64,000 nucleotides of DNA from Macrostomum hystrix (Eukaryota > Platyhelminthes > Macrostomidae), in assembly GCA_950097015.1 (NCBI GenBank), contig CATNEN010000011.1, positions 5,544,001 through 5,608,000 on the forward strand, read 5' to 3'. The stretch's first letter is position 1; every line of letters starts with the position of its first letter. Shown piece after piece: positions 10,069 to 21,600 of the stretch. Under the pieces are notes generated by a model. The model did no database searches and was not told where the DNA came from. It worked only from the letters and a program-made list of their open reading frames with translations. A program made the translations under genes and the position numbers.

Positions 10069-11025
10069 GTGTCCGTGCCCGCCCTGTGCCGCCTGTCACT
10101 CGCGCCCAGCACCCGGAAGTCGTACGCGTGTCACCTGCGATCGTGGAGTGACTTCTGTCGTCAACAGCGAGTCCCCCCGACTGCTGCATCGAAGTCAGAC
10201 GCACGCCGCTTCGTCGCGTTCCTCATCGATCGAGGCCGCACCTCCTACTCAAGCGTGCAAGCCAGCCTCAGCGCGGTGTCATTCGCCCATAGGACTTCGG
10301 ACTCTCCAGACCCTACAAAGCACAACGCCCGACTGGAGCTCGTCTGCCGTGGAGCCCGACGATTGCTGGCCAAGCCACCGCGAAGGGCAGAACCCCTACA
10401 GCCTCGCCATCTCTGCCTGCTCTGCAGCAACCCAACGCTCCAGCGCTCAATGCCCCCGCGTCTCCTGGCGGCTTTCAAAGCAGCGCTACTTGTCGCCTGG
10501 TGGGGTGTGCTCCGACTGGGTGAGCTGCTACCGTCGCCACACGGCCTGCGACGCGGCGCGCTGACTTCCTGCCCCGGCGGCCTATGCCTGTCGATTGAGA
10601 GGTCCAAAACCAACCAATTCAAGGAGCGCCAGCTGCGGGTCTTCATTCCGTGGTGCTCGGACTGTCCGACAATCTGCCCAGCCGCCGCTCTGACCGCTCA
10701 TCTGCGCGAGAACCAAATTTTCGAGCCTCAGCAACCTTTGTTTTCCATCCTGGGCGCCCGCAGGCGAGTTCCGCTGGCTGCCGCAACCTTCATCCGTCTC
10801 CTCAAGCGAGGCCTCGCGGCGTGCGGCGTCGCTCAGCAAAACTTCTCTGGCCACAGCCTGCGCAGAGGCGGAGCCAGTGCCGCCTTCCAGAGCGGCCTCT
10901 CAGTCGCTGACATTCGCTGCCTCGGCGACTGGCGTTCTGACTCGGTCTTCCGCTATTTTTCCGATGATGCGTCTCTCGCGCGCAGGCGATCTGCTGCCCT
11001 GCGGGTTGCTGCCGCCATCAAGTGA
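10069..11025 (+). CDS. tyrosine recombinase of the DIRS/Ngaro-type element
   Basis: It would integrate the circular DNA intermediate, which replaces the DDE integrase used by LTR elements. The 318-residue frame begins near MSVPALCRLSLAP and carries an N-terminal SAM-like core-binding part (STRKSYACHLRSWSDFCRQQ). The catalytic domain has the first Arg in WWGVLRLGELL, the HxxR box in GHSLRRGG and a C-terminal GDWRSDSVFRYF with the nucleophilic Tyr. It overlaps the 3' extension of the RNase H frame in another phase, as is usual in this order. It is intact over its whole length. There is no methyltransferase-like domain between RNase H and the recombinase, which favours Ngaro over DIRS1. Confidence 0.85.
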   Translation: MSVPALCRLSLAPSTRKSYACHLRSWSDFCRQQRVPPTAASKSDARRFVAFLIDRGRTSYSSVQASLSAVSFAHRTSDSPDPTKHNARLELVCRGARRLLAKPPRRAEPLQPRHLCLLCSNPTLQRSMPPRLLAAFKAALLVAWWGVLRLGELLPSPHGLRRGALTSCPGGLCLSIERSKTNQFKERQLRVFIPWCSDCPTICPAAALTAHLRENQIFEPQQPLFSILGARRRVPLAAATFIRLLKRGLAACGVAQQNFSGHSLRRGGASAAFQSGLSVADIRCLGDWRSDSVFRYFSDDASLARRRSAALRVAAAIK

Positions 11026-11449
11026 CCCTCCTGCGTTGACCTTTGCCTTGCCGGCCTTTGTTCGCTCCCTTTCTCCTCCTCTTCCGCTCCTCCCCTTGTG
11101 TCGGGGTTTGGGGTCGCTTTCCCCGCCTCGACCTGCTGGCTCGCTGCCATCCGCTTTGTGCTCGCTGCCACTCTTTGTGCGTTCGCCTTGCTCTTTCTAG
11201 GGGTCTGGTGGTTAATAAATATTTTTATGGATCAAATTTTATGGTCAAATTTATTTAGCTAGAGTAGACGTTTTAAATTTGCATGGTAGCTTATTTAGTC
11301 CATGGACTAGAAGGCTGTACACAAGATCCGGGTGTGTACGAATGCGTACAACGTGGCCCAAAAACGTCCAGGTCGTGCTTGTCATTCTGCCATTCGCTAA
11401 ATATTCAATGCAATAGATAATCCGTCATAGTGATCACACACAGACAAAT

Positions 11450-12445
11450 TGCTACGAGTGAGAAGAAACGGAGTTGGAATCGAACGTGTGAGAAGAAACA
11501 GAGCAGGAATCGAACGTGTGAGAAGAGAGCAGGAATCGAACGTGTGAGAAGAGAGCTGGAATCGAACGTGTGAGAAGAGAGCTGGAATCGAACGTGTGAG
11601 AAGAAACAGAGCTGAAATCGTACGAGTGAGAAGAGAGCTGGAATCGAACGTGTGAGAAGAGAGCAGGAATCGAACGTGTGAGAAGAAACAGAGCAGGAAT
11701 CGAACGTGTGAGAAGAGAGCAGGAATCGAACGTGTGAGAAGAGAGCTGGAATCGAACGTGTGAGAAGAGAGCTGGAATCGAACGTGTGAGAAGAGAGCTG
11801 GAATCGAACGTGTGAGAAGAGAGCTGGAATCGAACGTGTGAGAAGAAACAGAGCTGAAATCGTACGAGTGAGAAGAAAGAGAGCTGGAATCGAACGAGTG
11901 AAAAGAAACGGAGCAGGAATCGAAGGAGTGAGAAGACAGAGAGCTCAAATCGAACGAGTGAGAAGAAACGGAGCTGGAATCGAACGAGTGAGAAGAAACA
12001 GAGCTGGAATCAAACGAGTGAGAAGAAGCAGAGCTGGAATCGAACGAGTGAGAAGAAACAGAGCTGGAATCAAACGAGTGAGAAGAAAGAGAGCTGGAAT
12101 CGAACGAGTGAGAAGACAGAGAGCTGAAATCGAACGAGTGAGAAGAAAGAGAGCTGGAATCGAACGAGTGAGAAGAAACGGAGCTGGAATCGAACGAGTG
12201 AGAAGAAACAGAGCTGGAATCAAACGAGTGAGAAGAAACGGAGCAGGAATCGAACGAGTGAGAAGACAGAGAGCTGAAATCGAACGAGTGAGAAGAAAGA
12301 GAGCTGGAATCAATAGACTGAGAAGAAACGGAGCTGGAATCGAACGAGTGAGAAGACAGAGCTGAAATCGTACGAGTGAGAAGAAAGAGAGCTGGAATCG
12401 AACGAGTGAGAAGAAAGAGAGCTGGAATCGAACGAGTGAGAATGA
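11450..12445. repeat. minisatellite, 25- and 30-bp units
   Basis: Units read GAATCGAACGTGTGAGAAGAAACAGAGCAG-like. A short form (GAATCGAACGTGTGAGAAGAGAGCT) is common in the first third and a longer form in the rest, with GTGTG changing to GAGTG along the array. Unit lengths divisible by three and lack of stops create long meaningless open frames on both strands. Confidence 0.95.
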
Positions 12446-12648
12446 GAATCGAAGGATCTGGAAAAAACGATAATATAGTCAAAAAAACTACCGATTGCAG
12501 TTCGGAAAAGTTCAAGTAGTTTTTAACTGTGACGCCATTTTGAAACAAAAAAATCAGGGCAAACGATTTTGAAACGAGAAAGTAAAAAACGTAAAAATAT
12601 ATAAGCATTTTTATGACCGAACGAAATCGAATTTTTCAAAAATCCCTT

Positions 12649-13263
12649 TTAACAGTAGAACTACCAAGGGGGGAGGGAATTCCCCCCTGACAATTTTTTT
12701 GCTGCACCCGAACGGAACAATGCGAGCACACGAAACTCAAGAACACGGGCCAACTTTTTGTTGCGCATCTTCTGAAACAAGAAACAAGTCGCCAGCTCTT
12801 CAGACCGTCGAGATATTCAATGTTTCTGGCCGAAGGTCCGATTTTTCCCATAAGAGCTAGTGTATTTAATTCACCCCTATACACGAATTTTCACTGCGCC
12901 TCAGTGCGGCCTTTCCAGACCTTCAAACTTTATCAGCATGTCACCCGAATGTGCCTGCATCATCTCCGACTTCGGTGGTCACCTACCTTTATCTAGACGG
13001 ACTGCTGGACCTTCAAGGGCTACAACAGGTGGAACTAGCCTCTATGGAAACCCTGAGGCGAATTTATCTAATTTCACTGATCAAGCCTAAATATTAGGCG
13101 CAGCTCAACCATAGGACACCATCGCCTAGTCTGTCAACCAATCAGTCACCACCCAACGCTGTTAGCATTCGGGCGCTGCCAAAAAAATTGTCAGGGGGGG
13201 GGAATTCTCCCTCCCCTTGGTATAAAAACGGGCGGCAAAATGGCTTGGTAGTCCTACTGTTAA
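12649..13263. mobile_element. piggyBac-like MITE with TTAA target duplication
   Basis: Terminal inverted repeats CAGTAGAACTACCAAG (12,653) and CTTGGTAGTCCTACTG (ending 13,259) are flanked on both sides by TTAA (12,649-12,652 and 13,260-13,263). A longer inner inverted repeat follows (CCAAGGGG...GGGAATTCCCCCCTGACAATTTTTTT and its inverse near 13,170-13,225). Exact TTAA duplication is the piggyBac hallmark. The 607-base interior has no transposase. Confidence 0.75.
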
Positions 13264-13489
13264 GCCAAAACACATTTATATTGTCACTAGCGAATGTTAA
13301 TCTGTGTCCTAATCTTTTAAAATTGATTTAAAATGGCAAGAATGGCAAAGGTGATTGCACTAACAAAGTATCATAAAAACGACAAATCTTGCAAAAATAC
13401 ATAGTCTGAGTATTACAAAAACGAAATGAAAGACACAAGAAACCATTTTGGGAAATGGTCGAAGATTTGCAAATTATGGTATTCCTCAT

Positions 13490-14315
13490 CTCCTAGCACC
13501 AACTCATATCCACTTCCTCATCTCCTAGCACCAACTCATATCCACTTCCTCATCTCCTAGCACCAACTCATATCCACTTCCTCATCTCCTAGCACCAACT
13601 CATATCCACTTCCTCATCTCCTAGCACCAACTCATATCCACTTCCTCATCTCCTAGCACCAACTCATACCCACTTCCTCATCTCCTAGCACCAACTCATA
13701 TCCACTTCCTCATCTCCTAGCACCAACTCATATCCACTTCCTCATCTCCTAGCACCAACTCATATCCACTTCCTCATCTCCCAACAGCACTAACGAATGT
13801 CCAGTTCCTCATCTCCTGGCACCAACTCATGTCCACTTCCTCATCTACCAAAAAAAACAACTCATGTCCACTTGCTCATCTACCAAAAACAACTTATGTG
13901 TCCACTTCTTAATCTCCTAGCACCAACTCATGTCCACTTCCTCATCTCCCAACAGCACTAACGAATGTCCAGTTCCTCATCTCCTAGCACCAACTCATGT
14001 CCACTTCCTCATCTACCAAAAAAACAACTCATGTCCACTTGCTCATCTACCAAAAACAACTTATGTGTCCACTTCCTCATCTCCTAGCACCAACTCATGT
14101 CCACTTCCTCATCTCCCAACAGCACTAACGAATGTCCAGTTCCTCATCTCCTAGCACCAACTCATGTCCACTTCCTCATCTACCAAAAAAACAATTCATG
14201 TCCACTTGCTCATCTACCAAAAACAACTCATGTGTCCACTTCTTAATCTCTTAGCACCAACTCATGTCCACTTCCTCATCTCCCAACAGCACTAACGAAT
14301 GTCCAGTTCCTCAGC
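13490..14315. repeat. minisatellite, 32-bp unit with longer variants
   Basis: The first eight or so units are almost exact copies of a 32-bp unit built on CCTCATCTCCTAGCACCAAC and ending TCATATCCACTT. From about 13,790 the array becomes a higher-order repeat that mixes CCCAACAGCACTAACGAATG and ACCAAAAAAACAACTCATGT variants in a cycle of roughly 150-160 bases. Confidence 0.95.
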
Positions 14316-14639
14316 CGCTCACTTTTTTAATTCATCGGTCATTCTATCAAGAACAGATATAGTCGTTCAAATTTTAATAAAGTGTACTCGTATGTTGAAT
14401 AAAGTTTCTTTCTTTATTGACGATGTAAAAATATTGAACAGCTAAATAATATAGAAGCAAAGAACAGGAATTCAATAACTTATATCAGCTAAGCAATTAG
14501 TCATCGAACAGCTTTAGTTCTGCATCGACCAAGAGCTAAAAATTTTATCTGATTGAATTCAGCGTTAAATATCTGAATAAGTAATTCAAAAATTTTACTA
14601 TGTACATAAAACTGTCTTGCAAAACATGATGACATGTTA

Positions 14640-14840
14640 AGAGCAGAAATATAATGCCTATATTGGTGTTTTTGCCACCAGACACCTCGACGAAGATAGT
14701 TGAATATCTCGACGATGCCGATGTTTTGTGATCATGGAAGTTGAGAGTTGGGAGTTGTTTTATCTGATAAATCTGAACATTTTAGCCCGTGTTCTGAATT
14801 TAAATGGCGATTGTTTGAATCTTTTGGGAGATACCGAAAA
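14640..14840. repeat. dispersed repeat shared with 50.5 kb
   Basis: Blocks GCCACCAGACACC, TCTCGACGATGCCG, CATTTTAGCC and GGCGATTG occur in the same order at about 50,530-50,680. The two copies are diverged. The family is unknown, and the small open frame here is probably not a gene. Confidence 0.6.
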
Positions 14841-15272
14841 AACGTGTAGGTATTTGAAATTCACCCGTCTTGTTTCTTCTTCCTATAGAGTCGGTGAGAA
14901 AATATTTCAGTAAATAGCCAAGGACCACTAGTAGCTAGCTTGTCAATAGCTTGACTAATTCAGTAATTCTCGTAGTTAAGTAACAATTTACAAGTATAGA
15001 TTATTGGCTGAATAGTTCAAAGCCTGTTGAATCGAGTTAACCAATCTTAACAGCACTGACGTCAGAGATATTTACGCGCTCTGTAGATGTGTGTACACAG
15101 ACGGCCAACACTCGCATGAATTTGTGTACATCTTTAGGCTCGATTTAGACCCTTTGCGCTTGTTGTGCTACGATGCACTAGGTTGTGCGTCTTCATTGTT
15201 GGAAGTTGATTTTCTCTTGTGTCGTCTCGAAGTCGCTATCACTGGCAAGGTAAAATGTGCTTAAGCGAGGCT

Positions 15273-16643
15273 CTAGAAAAGCGGACTTTCTGGTATATTC
15301 GGCACTTCCGGATTGGTCCGCGGGCCATTGAACTCTTCAGAGCGAACAGGTGAAACTGTTTCTGTTTTAAGCGCGTATGGGTTAGCAACAGTTAAAGTAC
15401 AAAATAATCTTTGGTTTTCAGCCTTCTGAATCGCTTGAGCTTGTTCTTCAGTCACTGGAGCTTGCTCCTGAGTCGCTTGAGCTTGCTCCTGAGTCGCTTG
15501 AGCTTGTTCCTGAGTCGCTTGAGACTGTTCCTGAGTCGCTTGAGACGGTTCCTGACTCGCTTGAGACTGTTCCTGAGTCGCTTGAGCCTGTTCTTCAGTC
15601 ACTGGAGCTTGCTCCTGAGTCGCTTGAGCATGTTCTTCAGTCACTGGAGCTTGCTCCTGAGTCGCTTGAGACTGTTCCTGAGTCGCTTGAGCTTGTTCCT
15701 GAATCACTGGAGCTTGTTCCTGAGTCGCTTGAGACTGTTCCTGAGTCGCTTGAGCCTTTTCTTGAGTCACTAGAGCTTGTGCGTCGTCTTCATGATAAAC
15801 AGGAAGTTCATTACGAAGGCTGATGTCAATAGATTGCGGATAGTTATCAACGGAGACTGTTTCATCCGAGATCGTTGGATAATTATTATGTGGCGTGTAA
15901 TGATATGTCGCAGTAACCAGTGAATCTTCACTACTGTTCATCGAGTTCAGTGACACCGTTTCGTCGACATGCAGTACATTTATCGATAGCAGGGATGTGG
16001 AGTGCTGTTCTGTAGCTCTTAACTCAAAATTGGCATAAGAACGTTGTTGACTTCCATTTTCTCGGCGTAGAAGTTTTCGGAAATAAACAAAAGAGACAAT
16101 CGGTATGACCACAAAACCAGTTACAACCACCGCAACAACACTAATAATCACAATAATGCCATTGGTAATAGGCACAATGCTAACGTCAGTCTGGTTTACG
16201 CTTGGTTTTGTAGGTAGACTATCAGCTGTTCGATTGGCAGTTGCAGTAGCTCCAGGTATTTGTTTGACAATCCGAACTGAGGTTTTCACCAGTGGCTTAG
16301 GAGTCGTTGAGAGGCCACTATGAGAACTGGTTTTCAAGTCATCACTATCAATCATTTGTTGAGCAAACATACCTGTGCAGTACCCATTCTTCTCCCAAGT
16401 GTCGCAAAGGCTTTTCTCAGTTGGATTTAAAACTCGTCTAGTTCTACAATCTATTTTGCAAGTCTGACACAGGCAAGCCTCATTGATAAACTCATGGAAC
16501 AGGTTGCAAGTGTTAGGTCTTTCAGTAATGCTGCAAGCCAAAGCTATGTCCAATTGATACAGCACATAAAAATGGAAAACTACTAAAATTAGTTTGAAGT
16601 ACGTGTATATATCTTTCATATTTTGTATGGTGACTTTCTGCAA
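15273..16643 (-). CDS. single-pass membrane protein, Cys-rich ectodomain and Gln/Thr-rich repeat tail
   Basis: This is an intronless frame of 456 residues. The likeliest start is the second Met (MKDIYTYFKLILVVFHFYVL), about 18 bases after a TTGCAG splice acceptor on the minus strand. A hydrophobic signal region is followed by an ectodomain with eight Cys, including NEACLCQTCKIDC and LCDTWEKNGYC; the latter resembles the second half of an ShK-type motif (C..W...G.C). A Thr/Ser-rich linker leads to a strong transmembrane segment (GIIVIISVVAVVVTGFVVIP). The cytoplasmic side is about 260 residues with QATQEQ/APVTEEQ heptad-like repeats encoded by a 21-bp DNA repeat. It may be an adaptor-binding receptor; no family is recognised with confidence. 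Confidence 0.75.
   Translation of the reverse strand: MQKVTIQNMKDIYTYFKLILVVFHFYVLYQLDIALACSITERPNTCNLFHEFINEACLCQTCKIDCRTRRVLNPTEKSLCDTWEKNGYCTGMFAQQMIDSDDLKTSSHSGLSTTPKPLVKTSVRIVKQIPGATATANRTADSLPTKPSVNQTDVSIVPITNGIIVIISVVAVVVTGFVVIPIVSFVYFRKLLRRENGSQQRSYANFELRATEQHSTSLLSINVLHVDETVSLNSMNSSEDSLVTATYHYTPHNNYPTISDETVSVDNYPQSIDISLRNELPVYHEDDAQALVTQEKAQATQEQSQATQEQAPVIQEQAQATQEQSQATQEQAPVTEEHAQATQEQAPVTEEQAQATQEQSQASQEPSQATQEQSQATQEQAQATQEQAQATQEQAPVTEEQAQAIQKAENQRLFCTLTVANPYALKTETVSPVRSEEFNGPRTNPEVPNIPESPLF
15415..15775 (-). repeat. 21-bp coding minisatellite (QATQEQ repeats)
   Basis: The unit on the plus strand is GCTTGAGCTTGCTCCTGAGTC-like. On the coding strand it gives a seven-residue Gln-rich repeat inside the membrane protein. 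Some units are changed to encode APVTEE or APVIQE. Confidence 0.9.
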
Positions 16644-18671
16644 TTGAGAAAGAGGTGTATAACGATTGTGTATTACAATAATATGTTTCTTCTGACTACT
16701 TAATTACATAAGTACTACAATATTCAGAGAAAATTATATATGAAAAAAATATTATCCAATATCATTTTCTTAAGGAGAGAATTTTAACAGCTAACTTCTT
16801 TTATTAAGTTGAAACATAACTTAGATAGTAGTAGAAACAAAAATCTAAATTCTTAGTCCTTAAACTTTGTTATATTAAAAAAGTTTAATTTGCTCAATTT
16901 TAAAATAAATTAAATTAATTAAATGTATTTACAAAATTGATGATAATAACCAATAAAAGCTAACCAAAAAATTTGGTAACTTTTTCAAATTTTTAATTAC
17001 TTAAATTCCATGTTTTTCTTGTCCATGCCCAGTGATTATTTGTTCCTGGCACATTTTTTCAAGGAAAAACTGCATCTGGAAATAGGTTTTATAAAAATAG
17101 TTTATGAGCTTACAAAAGTTATCCATATGTAAGTGATTGCAAGCTAGAGAATAATTTTATAGTGTGTATATATTGTGAATAACAGCTGCAGATTACGATT
17201 GTTGTATATGGTCATTTAAAACTGCAGTGACAAAAGCAAAGTCTAACACACTTATTGAGAACTTAACTTATTAAATAAATGTATGTCATAATAATTTAAG
17301 CATAATGATACAGATTTCGTAGGAATTTAAGTTACATATAAAACTAAACATTTTCTTGTAGTGTCACAAAAGCGAATGTTTTTAAACAATTAAAAATACT
17401 GAAGCTATCTTGTCAAGTAAACTTAAAAGCCATATGCACTTGTTAAATGTATGTATTAAAGAAGGAATATACATGAGAATATTCTAGTAACCGGCACAAA
17501 AAAACTAATTAGGGGGTTAAAATTTTACTTAATTATTAAAAAACGGTTGTATATAGTTTAAAAAATCTAGATCATTGGTTCCATGTTCAGTAAGTAAAGG
17601 CATATATTAATTACATTGCCGCGGTAATTCCAAGGGATTCCGAATGCAGTGCCACGGAATTTCCCTGTTTAATTTTTAAAGTGTGAAACAAGGTTAGTTC
17701 TAAAGTTATTGTACAAAAAATTAATATTCACACTTGCCTCACCTTCATAAGAGTATTACCTATGGCGCAAAGTCAGTGAAAACTTGTTAATCTCATTGCC
17801 CTGAAGCATTTTCAAACGAATTTAGTTCTTCGAAGCTTGAAATTCTAGATGTAAAAACTAACCATGAACGATCCACGATTAACACCTATCTAAGAATCTA
17901 AGATATTACGACTTTTTATTTATAGACACTTTTTTATTCTTATTTCTGCTCTATTATATGATATGCTGGAAGAAACCTTATGTATAATAAGATCTAGGCT
18001 CCTCTAATTTAAAGAAGTCAAACATATTTGATGTGTAGATACAAAATTAAGGGTCAATAGCATGACTGAACCGTTACAAGACAACGTTACTTCGCTAATG
18101 TTATCGATGTAATTTTTAGTATTTATAGTAAAAAATTAAAACCAAGGAATGTAACTTTTTTATGTTTTTTTCTATGTAGTAATGAAGGAAAGAAGAAATT
18201 TAAATGCAAGGAATACAACATTGTTGAAATTATCAGAAATATAATTTCTAAGTATTACAAACTAACTTATAATGTTTCCTACCTAAATGTATAGAACAAA
18301 AATAAAACAGAAAACTAATATTTAAATACAAATTCTGTGTTTATTTTGACTTTAGAAAGAAAATATCTAAAAACATTATTTCATATGTTTTATGGTTTTT
18401 ATCATAAAAATGTAATCTGTAAAACAAGAAATATGTTATTACTGTATTATAAAGCAATATTAGCGAAAACTTATGTAAATTGCCTTGATATTATGCTCGA
18501 AATATTGCATTAGGCTCAATATTTTTTCTAATCTGAAATGATTTGTTCTTGTTTGTGAAAAAACTGCTGTTTTAGAATTCTACTTAATCAGATTTTTTTA
18601 ATTATTGTGACATAGCTTCTTAAAAATGCAACTAATTAAATAAATGTTAACTTATTTTTTTCACTTTTCAG
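16644..18671. other. AT-rich intergenic region, no gene seen
   Basis: Two kilobases of strongly AT-rich DNA separate two divergently transcribed genes, so it should hold both promoters. No coding frame, tRNA or clear core-promoter motif could be assigned by eye. Confidence 0.6.
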
Positions 18672-18674
18672 TTT

Positions 18675-21600
18675 ATGCATTGTTGCTTGATTTGGGCACA
18701 TTCAACAATGCAACTGCGACTATGTAATCTCGTTTGTCTTTTGTTTTTTTGGCCAGGCTTAGCTAAATTGTCGACTGGTTTGATAGTGGAAAACCCATGC
18801 CCGCCCATGGAACCTTGTCAGACTTTAATTTGTCCTGGCAAATATTTTGTTCCACCATGCGTCGAACTAAAACTGTACTTTGACATTGCCACTACTCGAG
18901 ACTCAACATTCGACATTGCAACAGCTGCAGCCTGCAAAGATGTTTCACCAACTTATGGCACAGATACACCCGCTTGTCCACTAAGCGCAGAAAAATTAAC
19001 TTCTGCACTATCAAGCAAGTGAGTGTTTGTTTATTCAAAACTGCCCTTTGACCTTCATTTAAAATCAAATATTCTCAAAAGTCAATATTTTTTCTCTACA
19101 TTAAAATTTTGCATGTAGAACCAGCTGCTTTGACCGCTCAAATTTTCTCTGCAACATCAGCAATCCTGAGTCACTCAGGGGCGGCAGCATTGCTGATGTC
19201 TGCTTTTTAACTGGCAGACTGCTTCAGCTGTTCTACTATTGCGGTGAGTAGCTTTGTCTACCCGAGCACACCGGCCCCCTTTGACTGCTCTGCTAACCAA
19301 CCTACCACCTGACTGTTCTGCTAGCCTACCATCTGTCTACTCTACTAACCTACCATCTGACTGCTCTGCTAACCTACCATCTGACTGCTCTACTAACCTA
19401 CCATCTGACTGCTCTACTAACCTACCATCTGACTGCTCTACTAACCTACCATCTGACTGCTCTGCTAATCTAACATTCTGTCTTATTCAACTTCCCTGTC
19501 TACTTAATGGACAGAACCTAGCGTAACCTACCCTCTGTCTACTCTAGTAGACTACCATCTGTCTACTCTACAAACCTACCATCTGGCAACCCTAATAACC
19601 TACCATCTGACTCATCGACTAAAACTACCCTTCTGTCTACTCTACTAATCTACTTTCTCTACTTTACTCTATTATCCTTGCTGGTGACTGCTATTCCACC
19701 AGCAGTTATTTGTCTACTCTACCTTTTTAAGCGAAAATAAATATATTTTAATAGTCAGATTTATTTTCATTTTTCAAGCAACGCCAACGTCAACAACAAC
19801 GAAAACTACGTTGACTTCAACGGCCAGCAGCACCACAGCTTCCACTGTCACTTTGACAACCATGCCATCAACCAAGCCATCAACAATGCCATCAACCACG
19901 CCATCAACGACGCCATCAACCACGCCATCAACAACGCCATCAACCACGCCGTCAACCAGCAGCTCCACCAGAACGGTCATCTCTAGTAGTACAAGCTTGA
20001 AATCGACTACATCTACAACTACTGCAAAGGCGTCGACATCAACTAGACCTATCCCTGACACAGGTACTGTTAATTCTAACCATACAGATATCAGGTTAGT
20101 ATAGATTTTTGCCAGTGGCACGGCCGCAGAGAGAGACAGAGGGTTGGTTAGCAGAGTAGACTGAGGGTAGGTTAGATAAGTAGACTGAGGGTAGGTTAGA
20201 TAAGTAGACTTAGGGTAGGTTAGCAGAGTAGACTGAGGGTAGGTTAGCAGAGTAGACTGAGGGTAGGTGAGCAGAGTAGACTGAGGGTAGGTGAGCAGAG
20301 TAGACTGAGGGTAGGTTAGCAGAGTAGACTGAGGGTAGTTTAGTAGAGTAGACAGATGGTAGGTTAGTGGAGTAGACAGATGGTAGGTTCGTAGAGCAGA
20401 CAGATGGTAGGTTAGTAGAGTAGACTGAGGGTAGGTTAGTAGAGCAGACAGATGGTAGGTTAATAGAGCAGACAGATGGTAGGTTAGTGGAGTAGACAGA
20501 TGGTAGGTTAGTAGAGTAGACTGAGGGTAGGTTAGTAGAGCAGACAGATGGTAGGTTCGTAGAGCAGACAGATGGTAGGTTAGTAGAGCAGACAGATGGT
20601 AGGTTAGTAGAGCAGACAGATGGTAGGTTAGTAGAACAGACAGATGGTAGGTTAGTAGAGCAGACAGATGGTAGGTGAGCAGAGTAGACTGAGGGTAGGT
20701 TAGCAGAGTAGACAGAGGGTAAGTTAGAAGAGTAGACTGAGGGTAGGTTAGCAGAGTAGACTGAGGGTAGGTTAGCAGAGTAGACTGAGGGTAGTTTAGT
20801 AGAGTAGACAGATGGTAGGTTAGTGGAGTAGACAGATGGTAGGTTCGTAGAGCAGACAGATGGTAGGTTAGTAGAGTAGACTGAGGGTAGGTTAGTAGAG
20901 CAGACAGATGGTAGGTTAATAGAGCAGACAGATGGTAGGTTAGTGGAGTAGACAGATGGTAGGTTAGTAGAGTAGACTGAGGGTAGGTTAGTAGAGCAGA
21001 CAGATGGTAGGTTCGTTGAGCAGACAGATGGTAGGTTAGTAGAGCAGACAGATGGTAGGTTAGTAGAGCAGACAGATGGTAGGTTAGTAGAGCAGACAGA
21101 TGGTAGGTTAGTAGAGCAGACAGATGGTAGGTTAGTAGAGTAGACAGAGGCTTTATTAGCAGAGTAGACGGAGGGTAGGTTAGTAGAGTAGACAGATGGT
21201 AGGTTAGTAGAGCAGACAGATGGTAGGTTAGTAGAGCAGACAGATGGTAGGTTAATAGAGCAGACAGATGGTAGGTTAGTAGAGCAGACAGATGGTAGGT
21301 TAGTAGAGCAGACAGATGGTAGGTTAGTAGAGCAGACAGATGGTAGGTTTGTAGAGCAGACAGATGGTAGGTTAGTAGAGCAGACAGATGGTAGGTTAGT
21401 AGAGCAGACAGATGGTAGGTTAGTAGAGTAGACAGAGGCTTTATTAGCAGAGTAGACGGAGGGTAGGTTAGTAGAGTAGACAGATGGTAGGTTAGTAGAG
21501 CAGACAGATGGTAGGTTAGTAGAGCAGACAGATGGTAGGTTAATAGAGTAGACAGATGGTAGGTTAGTAGAGTAGACAGATGGTAGGTTAGTAGAGTAGA

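Larger units (their letters stand above)
7800..11220 (+). mobile_element. DIRS/Ngaro-type tyrosine-recombinase retrotransposon (approximate limits)
   Basis: The order gag zinc finger, RT-RNase H, tyrosine recombinase, all on the plus strand and all GC-rich compared with the flanks, defines one element. The GC-rich 3' tail runs to about 11,200, where AATAAATATTTTT begins. I could not recognise the split direct repeats expected at the ends. The 5' side seems truncated, because gag has no start. Limits are therefore approximate. Confidence 0.75.

Noticed and set aside
11397-12608. 403-residue Ser/Phe/Asp-rich frame and its plus-strand counterpart
   Set aside because: 25/30-bp minisatellite translation; the frame shifts where unit length changes.
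13490-14315. CRISPR-like regular array
   Set aside because: Units are contiguous with no unique spacers, and the window is eukaryotic; it is a minisatellite.
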